A stretch of DNA of 64,000 nucleotides from Ancylobacter tetraedralis. GTDB lineage: Bacteria; Pseudomonadota; Alphaproteobacteria; Rhizobiales; Xanthobacteraceae. The notes below the pieces were generated by a model. It saw only the letters and a list, made by a program, of their open reading frames with translations. It searched no databases and had not been told where the DNA came from. Positions within the stretch are counted from its first letter, which is position 1, and every line of letters starts with the position of its first letter. The translations under genes were made by a program, and so were the position numbers. Below are positions 31,195 to 38,598 of this stretch, piece by piece. The DNA lies in the NCBI RefSeq assembly GCF_014195655.1, contig NZ_JACICD010000008.1, positions 124,001 to 188,000 on the forward strand, in the 5' to 3' direction.

Positions 31195-32994
31195 TCAGGG
31201 CTTGGCCTTCGCCACCTGCGGGCCGGCATCCTTGAGCGAGGAGACCAGCGGCGCATTGGGCGACGGGGCGAAGATGTCGTCATCGCCGTCCTCGTCCGCC
31301 GGCAGTTCCTGCCCTACCGGCTTGTGTCCCGCCCGCAGGTCCGTCACCGTCGCGAAGGGAATGCCCATCCGGCTCACCGTTGCATAGGGCATGCCCTTGG
31401 CGCCGTCGCAGCCGATATTGGTGGCGGTCAGCAGGAAGTCCGCCTCATCCCAGTCATCCACCATGTCGACATTGGGGCCGAGATAGGAGGAGACCTGCAG
31501 GTCCTCCGCGCACACCGCCACCTTGTAGCGGTGCGGCGTGTGCACGGCGGCGATGGCTTCCTCGTGGTCCAGACCCTTGCGCAGGTCCAGAGCCGCTTCC
31601 CGCAGGCTCGACGACCAGTAGTCGCCCTCGAAACGGCCCCAGGCACCGGGGGTGCCGCCGACCAGCTGGTTATAGGCGACATATTCGTAAGGGTGCAGCC
31701 GGATGAGGCTCACCGCATTGAGCGCGAACAGTGCCGTCACCACCGCCGCGAAGCCCAGGCCCAGCGCCCGGGAGCGCGGCCACAGGAGACGCCAGCCGGC
31801 GGTGAGGCCGAGCGCCGCCAGCACCGTCACCGGCGGGATCACGAAGAGGAAGTGCCGGATGCCGTTATAGAGCGGAGGCCCGTCGAGCAGGGTGAAGACG
31901 ATCGGCGTGCCGATCGCCAGCAGCAGCGGCAGGAAGGCGACGAGCCGGCGCGGATGCAGGGCGGTCGCCTCCACCACCGCCCCCTGGCGCAACAGCCGCA
32001 TCAGCGAGAACGCCGCCGCGACCAGCGCCATGAGGATGCCGAACAGCGTCAGCTCCGGCAGCTTGATGAGGAGATATTCCGTCATGTAGGTCGACGGGAT
32101 CTTGTCGATCGGCACCAGCTGGCCGTTGAACAGCGTCGACAGGTCGAAAGAGAAATTGTTGAAGGCACCCATGGCCTTGAACAGGTTGCTGGGCGGCAGC
32201 ATCGACCACGGCCAAGTGACCGCCATGATGGCGAGGGCGACGAGGCCCGAGACGATGAGCCGCGGCAGCAGCCGGAATGGCAGCCACACGCTGCGGAACA
32301 CCAGCGCGCCCGCGCCGACCGTCACCAGCAGGTAGAACACCGCGAACACGCCGCCCACGCGCAGGCCGAGCGCGCAGCCCACCGCCGCGCCCAGCCCGAC
32401 AATGACGCGCCAGCTCGGCAGATCCGGCAGCCGCGCCACCAGCACGGTAATGAAATACAGGCTCCACACCATCGCCGCCGCGAAGGGCACGTCCTTGGTG
32501 TGGGTGAACATCGCTCCACCATACATGCCGGTGAAGGCCAGCAGCAGCAGGGCAACGATGCCCGCCTTCTCGCCGCCGAGCAGCTTCCCGAGCCGCCACA
32601 CGCCGATCAGCCCCATGAAGCCGAACCCGGCCGAGAGCAGGTGGCGCCATTCATAGACCGGTATCGGGATATGGTTCTGCAGGCCGGCCGCGATCATGTC
32701 GAACAGCCCGCCATACAGGAAAAGGTTGATGTAGTGGAACGCCCGGTCGTCGGTGAAGCCGCTGGCGTACCAGGCGATCAGCAATTCGCCATAGGTGTGC
32801 TGCACCAGTTCGTCATTGCTGATGCCGTAATCGCGGAAGGTGAGGAGGATGAACGCCGCCACCGCCGCGAACACGGCAAGGCTCACGGCGCGCGTGAGCG
32901 TGACCGACCGCCAGGCACGCTCCACGGCGCGCGCCGCGAGCGGAGCGGGCCGAGCCGCCGCCCCGGCGGGAAATTCCGAACTGTGAAGGCTCAC
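31195..32994 (-). CDS. GT-C (GT39/ArnT-like) membrane glycosyltransferase
   Basis: This is a polytopic membrane enzyme of 599 residues with about 11-12 helices. The first external loop carries the acidic pair expected in GT-C enzymes (GISNDELVQHTYGE, about 53-66), followed by TKDVPFAAAMVWSLYF. The C-terminal 170 residues form a soluble domain (LRLHPYEYVAYNQLVGGTPGAWGRFEGDYW). The family uses polyprenyl-phosphate sugars, such as those made by the neighbouring GtrB. The start codon is GTG at 32994, overlapping the TGA of the upstream gene by four bases (GTGA), so translation is coupled. The acceptor is unknown. Confidence 0.85.
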   Translation of the reverse strand: MSLHSSEFPAGAAARPAPLAARAVERAWRSVTLTRAVSLAVFAAVAAFILLTFRDYGISNDELVQHTYGELLIAWYASGFTDDRAFHYINLFLYGGLFDMIAAGLQNHIPIPVYEWRHLLSAGFGFMGLIGVWRLGKLLGGEKAGIVALLLLAFTGMYGGAMFTHTKDVPFAAAMVWSLYFITVLVARLPDLPSWRVIVGLGAAVGCALGLRVGGVFAVFYLLVTVGAGALVFRSVWLPFRLLPRLIVSGLVALAIMAVTWPWSMLPPSNLFKAMGAFNNFSFDLSTLFNGQLVPIDKIPSTYMTEYLLIKLPELTLFGILMALVAAAFSLMRLLRQGAVVEATALHPRRLVAFLPLLLAIGTPIVFTLLDGPPLYNGIRHFLFVIPPVTVLAALGLTAGWRLLWPRSRALGLGFAAVVTALFALNAVSLIRLHPYEYVAYNQLVGGTPGAWGRFEGDYWSSSLREAALDLRKGLDHEEAIAAVHTPHRYKVAVCAEDLQVSSYLGPNVDMVDDWDEADFLLTATNIGCDGAKGMPYATVSRMGIPFATVTDLRAGHKPVGQELPADEDGDDDIFAPSPNAPLVSSLKDAGPQVAKAKP

Positions 32995-34061
32995 GAGGCA
33001 AGTCCATCCGGCACGAGCGAGGGGGCATGCCGATTGGCGGCATGGGGAGCGGTAACCGGAACGCCGGCGACGGAGGCGACGAGCGCAGAAGAAACCGCAG
33101 CGGGCGCCGCGAACCCGATCTCGTCCGCGACAAGATAGAGCGGGCGCCGTTTCACCTCGGTGAAGATGCGGCCGACATATTCGCCGATCACGCCGAGGCT
33201 GATGAGCTGCACGCCGGAGACGAACAGCATGCTGACCATGATCGTCGGGAAGCCCGGCGTGCGCACGCCGAAGAACAGCGCCTCGCCGAGGAGATAAACG
33301 CCGTAAAGGCCGGACAGAAGGGCGAGGACGACGCCCACGAAGGACCACACGCGCAGCGGCACCATCGAGAAGGACGACAGGCCGTCGATCGCGTAGCGCA
33401 GCAGCCCGATCATGTTGAACGAGCTGACCCCGCCGACACGCTCGGCCACCTCGAAATCGATCTCCTCCTGGCGGAAGCCGACCCAGCTGGTGATGCCCTT
33501 CATGAAGCGGTTGCGCTCCGGCAGCGCATTGATGGCGTCGACCACGCGACGGTCGAACAGGCGGAAATCACCGGCGCCCTCGGGAATGTTCACTTCGCTG
33601 AGAGCGTGGAAGAAATGATAGAAGCCGCGCGAGAACAGCCGGCGCGGCAAGGGATCGGTACTGCGCGACCGGCGCACCGCGATGACCATCTGCGCGCCGT
33701 TCTGCCAGCGCTCGATCATTTCGGGAATGACCTCGGGCGGATGCTGCAGGTCGGCATCCATCAGCACGACAATATCGCCGGCAGCGGCCCTGAGGCCGGC
33801 GGCCATGGCCGATTCCTTGCCGAAGTTGCGGGCAAAGCGCAGTGCCTTGACGGCAGGATCGCGCCGGCCCAGTTCGGTCAACGCGTCGAAGCTACCATCC
33901 CGACTGCCGTCGTCAATAAAGACGAACTCGCGCTGCATCCCGGGATAACAATCCAGCACTGCCGAGAGGCGCGCATGCAACGATTCCAGGCAGGCAGCCT
34001 CGTTATATACCGGCACGACCACCGAAATCAGATGGGGTGACCTTTGGGCAGCGCTCGACAT
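32991..34061 (-). CDS. GtrB-like family 2 glycosyltransferase (bactoprenol-phosphate sugar transferase)
   Basis: This is a membrane-anchored GT2 enzyme of 356 residues that makes polyprenyl-phosphate-linked hexose. The GT-A domain has ISVVVPVYNEAACLESL, FIDDGSRDGSF, KALRFARNFGKESAMAAGLRAAAGDIVVLMDADLQHPPEVI (metal site DAD) and GDFRLFDRRVVDA. Two C-terminal helices lie at about 262-282 and 300-320. The start at 34061 is chosen because the GT2 fold begins within ten residues. It is followed by the GT-C enzyme (GTGA overlap) and GtrA. Confidence 0.92.
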   Translation of the reverse strand: MSSAAQRSPHLISVVVPVYNEAACLESLHARLSAVLDCYPGMQREFVFIDDGSRDGSFDALTELGRRDPAVKALRFARNFGKESAMAAGLRAAAGDIVVLMDADLQHPPEVIPEMIERWQNGAQMVIAVRRSRSTDPLPRRLFSRGFYHFFHALSEVNIPEGAGDFRLFDRRVVDAINALPERNRFMKGITSWVGFRQEEIDFEVAERVGGVSSFNMIGLLRYAIDGLSSFSMVPLRVWSFVGVVLALLSGLYGVYLLGEALFFGVRTPGFPTIMVSMLFVSGVQLISLGVIGEYVGRIFTEVKRRPLYLVADEIGFAAPAAVSSALVASVAGVPVTAPHAANRHAPSLVPDGLAS

Positions 34062-34197
34062 GTTGGAAAGGCCAGCTTTACTTGATACCTGCCGAGGCGA
34101 CAGGCGACCTGCGAAATCTCTAGGGCAATTTTTGCTTCCTCGAAGCCCATGATCACGTATAGTCCGATTGTGATATTTGTTTGGCTTCCTAATACGC

Positions 34198-35085
34198 ATG
34201 GATGACGCCCTGAAGGCGATAGTAGTTTGCGCCGACGATTACGGCTTGAGCATGGGCATTTGCGATGCAATCGAAGCCCTGATCGAGCGCGGACGGCTCT
34301 CGGCAACCGGCGCGATGAGCGGACTGCCCAGCTGGCGCCGGCGGGCGGGCGACTTCAAGGCGCTGGTGCACGCCCACCCCGCCGATGTCGGCCTTCACTT
34401 CACCCTGACCGGCCAGCGCGCGCTGTCACCGGCGCGCGGCCTCGCCCGCGACGGGCGTCTCCCGGAAATCGGCGGGCTGATTGCGCGCGCGCTGGCGGGA
34501 GCGCTGCCCCGTGCGGCGATACGCGACGAATTGCGCGCCCAGCTCGACGCGTTCGAGGATGCCTGGAACGCCCCGCCGGACTTCCTCGACGGCCACCAGC
34601 ATGCCCACGCATTGCCGGGCATAAGGGATATCGTGATCGCGGAACTGGCCGCGCGCTATCCCGGCCATTCCCTCTGGCTGCGCAACTGCACCGAGCCGGC
34701 CGCCTGGGCACGTCGGCGCCGCCTCGGTTGGCGCAAGGCGATGATCATCGGCACGCTCGCCGCGGGCAGCGCGCGGGCGGCCACGCGGGCAGGTTTCGCC
34801 GTCAATGACAGTTTTCGCGGCCTGTATGATTTCGGGCCCGTGCCGGCCTACCGCGAGGTGTTTCGCGCCAGCCTCGCGGGGCCGGGCGCACGCATCCTGG
34901 TGCATTGTCACCCCGGCACGGTCGACGAGGAACTGCGCCGCCTCGATCCGCTGCTGGAGCCGCGCGAGCGCGAACTCGCCTATCTCGCCTCGGAGGCCTG
35001 CGGCGAGGATCTGCGGGCCGCGAGCGTGCGCCCGTCCCGATTCGCCGCCACCGGCGCTCCGGCAATCTCAGCCGCGCAGGACTGA
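34198..35085 (+). CDS. ChbG/HpnK-family (YdjC) carbohydrate deacetylase
   Basis: This is a 295-residue carbohydrate deacetylase of the YdjC/ChbG/HpnK family. The metal-binding signatures are VVCADDYGLSMGI (residues 10-22), VGLHFTLTG and FLDGHQHAHALPGIRDIV. Known members remove N-acetyl groups from chitobiose or hopanoid-linked glucosamine. The gene is divergent from the GtrB gene and shares its 136-base intergenic region, so it may act on the same envelope sugar. Its tail overlaps the convergent DUF983 gene by 18 bases. No hopanoid synthesis gene is nearby, so a hopanoid role is not supported here. Confidence 0.88.
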   Translation: MDDALKAIVVCADDYGLSMGICDAIEALIERGRLSATGAMSGLPSWRRRAGDFKALVHAHPADVGLHFTLTGQRALSPARGLARDGRLPEIGGLIARALAGALPRAAIRDELRAQLDAFEDAWNAPPDFLDGHQHAHALPGIRDIVIAELAARYPGHSLWLRNCTEPAAWARRRRLGWRKAMIIGTLAAGSARAATRAGFAVNDSFRGLYDFGPVPAYREVFRASLAGPGARILVHCHPGTVDEELRRLDPLLEPRERELAYLASEACGEDLRAASVRPSRFAATGAPAISAAQD

Positions 35086-35484
35086 GGGCGGCGGGGCCTT
35101 CGCCGCCTCGGGCGCGACCAGACGCCCCTCCTCCGCCTTGTAATAATACTGGCTTGCCACCAGCCAGCCCTTCAGCGGCCGCAGCGGGGGTATGCAGGTC
35201 AGCAGCATGAAGGGAATCGTCGTCACCAGATGCACCCAATAGGGCGCCTGGAAGGCCATCTCGATCCACAGGCCGAACACGACCGACGGCACGCAGCCGA
35301 AGCAGATGACGAAGAAGGCCGGGCCATCCGCCGGATCGGCGAAGGAATAATCGAGCCCGCACACCTCGCAGCTCGGCGCCAGAGTGAGGAAGCCGCGGAA
35401 CAGTCGGCCCTGTCCGCAGCGCGGGCAGCAGCCGCGCACGCCGCATTCAAAGGGCGAAAGCTTCGGCCAATCCGACGTCGCCAT
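35068..35484 (-). CDS. DUF983 family protein with zinc ribbon and two membrane helices
   Basis: This protein of 138 residues belongs to the DUF983 family of unknown function. The N-terminus has a zinc-ribbon-like pair of CxxC motifs (CCPRCGQGRLF and CEVCGLDYSF), followed by two membrane helices (about 54-74 and 78-98: PAFFVICFGCVPSVVFGLWIE and YWVHLVTTIPFMLLTCIPP). The end is a basic/Pro tail. DUF983 proteins often occur near cytochrome oxidase genes in this group, but none is present here. The start at 35484 (MATSDWPKLSPFECG) is chosen for similarity; an in-frame ATG at 35499 is an alternative. Confidence 0.85.
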   Translation of the reverse strand: MATSDWPKLSPFECGVRGCCPRCGQGRLFRGFLTLAPSCEVCGLDYSFADPADGPAFFVICFGCVPSVVFGLWIEMAFQAPYWVHLVTTIPFMLLTCIPPLRPLKGWLVASQYYYKAEEGRLVAPEAAKAPPPSVLRG

Positions 35485-35605
35485 CTGGGTCTCCCGCATC
35501 TGAGCCTTGTGCGGCCCGGCACTGGCGGATGTTCCGCCGCCCCGGAAAATGGTCAGGAATGCATACAATGTCAAGAATATGATGCATATGAAAATGCAGT
35601 CATTA

Positions 35606-35631
35606 TACATTCAATAGGCAAATTGAATGTA
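35606..35631. promoter_or_regulatory. Perfect inverted repeat in an AT-rich island
   Basis: Perfect 10-bp arms TACATTCAAT (35606-35615) and ATTGAATGTA (35622-35631) surround a 6-base spacer. They lie in an AT-rich stretch (about 35546-35642) between the DUF983 gene and a small hypothetical gene. An operator for a dimeric regulator is the simplest reading, but no regulator gene is adjacent. Confidence 0.5.
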
Positions 35632-35768
35632 GAACTTCTGTTATGCCCCGGGAGGACGGCGTTAACCTATTCCGCGCAAGGTCGTCAGACCGGCAGCCAG
35701 GCGATTCCCGACAGCCCCTGCCGAAGCCATCCGCCCCGCGCCGCAGTTCCGACCACGAGTTCCCGGTA

Positions 35769-35987
35769 ATGAGTAACGTCATTCCCTTTCCCGCCCGGCC
35801 CGAGCCTTCCGATACGGAGGGCGACGCCTATGGCGATCTCGACATCTTCACCGCTGTGGACGTCGCGATTCGCGATCTGCGCGATCTCGCCCAGCGGCTG
35901 CACGCCGACGACGCCGGCAAGGCCCAGGCGCAGGAATGCCTCGCCATGCTGTGCCGCGCGCTGGAGAATTCCAGCGCCTGGGGCTAG
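35769..35987 (+). CDS. Small hypothetical protein (MSNVIPFP type), 72 residues
   Basis: This small protein starts MSNVIPFPARPEPSDTEGD, a beginning often seen in Rhizobiales small proteins of unknown function. An acidic, Ala/Leu-rich amphipathic helix follows (VDVAIRDLRDLAQRLHADDAGKAQAQECLAMLCRALENS, about 30-68). No membrane segment or known domain is visible. The start at 35769 is preferred because the frame upstream (to 35643) reads through Pro/Arg/Ser-rich sequence without pattern. The AT-rich, palindrome-bearing region upstream may be its promoter. Confidence 0.72.
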   Translation: MSNVIPFPARPEPSDTEGDAYGDLDIFTAVDVAIRDLRDLAQRLHADDAGKAQAQECLAMLCRALENSSAWG

Positions 35988-36118
35988 GAACCCCTCCGGC
36001 GGGTCGTCCGTTCCCCGCAGCCCCGCGGATCGTCAACCGCCCCGCTTTTCCGGACGCGCCCGGAAAGGGGGCGCGCGCCCGCTTGCGCGGCCACCCGGGA
36101 TGGCGCGGTCCCGGACGC

Positions 36119-36829
36119 TCAGCCGATGAAGCTGTGCAGCAGGTAGAGGCCGGCCTTCATGAAGGCCCAGATCACGCCCGACACCAGCCCGAGCGAGGCG
36201 ATCGCCACCACCGCGCCGATCAGGATCCAGATCCCGTCACGCTCCAATATGCCGAGCGCCAGGATGCAGATGGCCAGCGCCGGCAGCATGTTGCCGAGCG
36301 GGATCGGCAGGATCAGCACCACCGCCAGCACGAAGCAGATGAAGCCGACCAGATATTCGGCCGGGGGATGGGCGAACAGGCCGAGCCGCGGGCGCAGCAG
36401 CCGCTCCGCTCGGGCGAGCCACGGCGTCGCCTTGGCGACAAAGGCGGCGAAATCCTTGCGCGCTATGGAACGGCGCGAGATCAGCGGCGGCAACCAGGGC
36501 GAGCGGCCGAGCGCCAGCTGGAGGGTGAGGAAGACCAGCGGCGCCCCCAGCACCGTGGAGGTGCCCGGCGGCGTGGGAATGACATTGGGCAGGGCGAAGA
36601 TCAGCAGCAGCGGTCCAAATGCGCGCTCCTGCAGGACACGCAGGAAATCGCCGATGGCGATGCGCTCCTGCGTGCTGTCGCTGGCGATCCGGTTCAGGAT
36701 TTGCGACAGCCGGGTCGTATCGTCCGGCGGCGCCTCTTCGGCACCCGGAGCGTCCTCGTCGGACGAAAGATCGCGCTGCACGGCGAACGCTGCTCCCCCA
36801 CGGCACACCGGCACGCGCGCGCCCGGCAT
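36119..36829 (-). CDS. ExoD-like exopolysaccharide synthesis protein
   Basis: This inner-membrane protein has 236 residues in the ExoD family, named for a Sinorhizobium gene needed for exopolysaccharide production and alkali tolerance. After an acidic N-terminus, the family core starts RLSQILNRIASDSTQERIAIGDFLRVLQERAFGPLLLIFALPNVIPTPPGTSTVLGAPLVFLTLQLALG. Four or five helices follow, including EYLVGFICFVLAVVLILPIPLGNMLPALAICILALGILE. The length is normal. The biochemical role is not known. It stands alone between small genes. Confidence 0.88.
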   Translation of the reverse strand: MPGARVPVCRGGAAFAVQRDLSSDEDAPGAEEAPPDDTTRLSQILNRIASDSTQERIAIGDFLRVLQERAFGPLLLIFALPNVIPTPPGTSTVLGAPLVFLTLQLALGRSPWLPPLISRRSIARKDFAAFVAKATPWLARAERLLRPRLGLFAHPPAEYLVGFICFVLAVVLILPIPLGNMLPALAICILALGILERDGIWILIGAVVAIASLGLVSGVIWAFMKAGLYLLHSFIG

Positions 36830-36877
36830 CCGTTACGTCAGTTTCATCCGCCCTAGATAGAGTGTGGATGTGACATT

Positions 36878-36916
36878 GGCCAGAAGGCGTGGGCCAGAAG
36901 GCGTGGGCCAGAAGGC
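36878..36916. repeat. 14-bp tandem repeat, 2.8 copies
   Basis: The unit GGCCAGAAGGCGTG occurs at 36878-36891 and 36892-36905, and then partially (GGCCAGAAGGC, to 36916). It lies just downstream of the 30-residue membrane protein gene and upstream of exoD on the minus strand. Confidence 0.9.
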
Positions 36917-36922
36917 CCGGCC

Positions 36923-37015
36923 TCAGGTCCAGCTGAACAGGAACGCGCCCACCGCCAGCAGGGTGATCACGATGACGGCGATCGAGTGCTTCATCGTCCA
37001 GTTGTGCAACGTCAT
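36923..37015 (-). CDS. 30-residue single-span membrane protein
   Basis: This very short gene encodes MTLHNWTMKHSIAVIVITLL followed by AVGAFLFSWT. A charged/aromatic head is followed by one membrane helix (about 11-28). A strong ribosome site (GGAGG) lies eight bases before the ATG. It sits between the Hsp70-like gene (divergent) and exoD. No family is recognised. The combination of a good ribosome site and a clean membrane helix makes it likely to be real, although so short a frame can also occur by chance. Confidence 0.55.
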   Translation of the reverse strand: MTLHNWTMKHSIAVIVITLLAVGAFLFSWT

Positions 37016-37125
37016 GGCGCGTCCTCCGCTTGTTTCATTCCGTGTGCCGGCTCCTCAACCGGACGTCAATTGAACAATCACGCGGGAAGCTCTAACGAGG
37101 CCCCCTTTTGCAGGAGAGCGTCCCC

Positions 37126-38409
37126 ATGGGGTTTTGCGGCCTCGACTTCGGCACGTCCAATACCACGCTGGGCATCTGGCGCGGCGCAGCCCCCGTGCTC
37201 GCGCCGCTGGAAGACGGCAAGACCACCGTGCCGAGCGCGGTGTTCTACGATCCGCACGGCCAGCTCACCATCGGCCGGGCCGCCATGGCGCGCTATGTCG
37301 CCGGCGAGGATGGCCGGCTCATGCGCTCGCTCAAGGCGGTGCTGGGCAGCGCGCTGATCGAGGAAAAGACCCAGATCGGCCGCCGCGCGGTGGCGTTCCG
37401 CGAGGTGATCGGCGATTTCATCGCCACGGTGAAGCGCCGGGCCGAGCAGGATACCGGCGCGCCGCTCGACAAGGTGGTGATGGGCCGGCCGGTCTTCTTC
37501 GTCGACGACGACGTGGCCGCCAATGCCCGGGCGGAAGAGGCCCTGACCTCCATCGCCGCCAGCATCGGCTTCCGCGAGGTCTCGACCCAGTTCGAGCCGA
37601 TCGCCGCCGCGCTCGATTACGAGCGGCAGGTCGCGGGCGAGGAGATCGCGCTCATCGCCGACATTGGCGGCGGCACCTCGGACTTTTCCATCGTGCGCCT
37701 CAGCCCCGCGCGCCACACCCGCAACGAGCGCGCGGACGACATCCTCGCCAATGACGGCGTGCGCATCGGCGGGACGGATTTCGACCGCCATCTCAGCCTC
37801 GGCGCGCTTATGCCGCTGCTGGGCTATCGCAGCCCGATGAAGCGGCCCGGCCGCGACGTGCCGAGCGGCTATTTCCACGAACTGGCCACCTGGTCGAGCA
37901 TCAACCGGCTCTACACCTCCCGCACCGTGCGCGAGCTCAACGAGGTGCGGCGCGAGGCGGCCCGGCCGGCGCTGGTGGAACGGCTGATTCGCGTCATCGA
38001 GGAGCAGCGCGGCCATACGCTGGCCATGCAGTCGGAAGAGGCCAAGATCACCCTGGCGGAAACGCCGCGCGCGCAGATCGACCTCGCATGGCTGGAAGCA
38101 GGCCTCTCGGTGGGGCTCACACCGGACGAACTGGTCGGCCACACCTCGGAACTCGCCGCGCGCATCGCCCGCCGGGTCGCGATCTGCCTTACCCAGGCGG
38201 GGCTGAAGCCGGAGGCGATCGACGCGCTGTTCCTCACCGGCGGCTCCACCCGGCTCAACCATGTGCGTGCCGCCATCGTCGCCGCGCTGCCCGGCGCCCG
38301 CGTGGTGGACGGCGACACGTTCGGCTCGGTCGGGACCGGGCTGGCGATCGAGGCCGCCCGGCGCTATGGCGCGCCGCACCAAAGCGAGGGCCGCGTCTCC
38401 GCCGCGTGA
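37126..38409 (+). CDS. Hsp70 family (YegD-like) protein
   Basis: This is an actin-fold ATPase of 427 residues, related to E. coli YegD and lacking the Hsp70 substrate-binding lid. The phosphate-1 loop is CGLDFGTSNTTLGIW (residues 3-17), the phosphate-2 loop is ALIADIGGGTSDFSIVRL, and the adenosine motif is ALFLTGGSTRLNHVRAAI. Its clients and partners are unknown. The start at 37126 has GGAG nine bases upstream. No DnaJ or GrpE gene is adjacent, and the gene is transcribed alone. Confidence 0.9.
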   Translation: MGFCGLDFGTSNTTLGIWRGAAPVLAPLEDGKTTVPSAVFYDPHGQLTIGRAAMARYVAGEDGRLMRSLKAVLGSALIEEKTQIGRRAVAFREVIGDFIATVKRRAEQDTGAPLDKVVMGRPVFFVDDDVAANARAEEALTSIAASIGFREVSTQFEPIAAALDYERQVAGEEIALIADIGGGTSDFSIVRLSPARHTRNERADDILANDGVRIGGTDFDRHLSLGALMPLLGYRSPMKRPGRDVPSGYFHELATWSSINRLYTSRTVRELNEVRREAARPALVERLIRVIEEQRGHTLAMQSEEAKITLAETPRAQIDLAWLEAGLSVGLTPDELVGHTSELAARIARRVAICLTQAGLKPEAIDALFLTGGSTRLNHVRAAIVAALPGARVVDGDTFGSVGTGLAIEAARRYGAPHQSEGRVSAA

Positions 38410-38598
38410 GAACGCTAACGCAACGGAATCGAGCGTCGACGGTGTCATATTGCCGCTCCCGGACAAGATTTCGGGAGCATGCCCGTCGAGAGTAGGCGGT
38501 CACAAGCGCGGCGCGATCGGCTATACCTATACATATAACCATCCGACCTCACGGCCCCGTCCCTGCCGGGCACCGCGACAGAAACGGTTTGTTGCAGC

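Noticed and set aside
31195-33348. An ATG-started longer form of the GT-C protein (717 residues)
   Set aside because: The extra 118 residues read through the end of the upstream GtrB-like gene in another frame, while the GTG at 32994 forms a clean GTGA overlap and starts the conserved protein.
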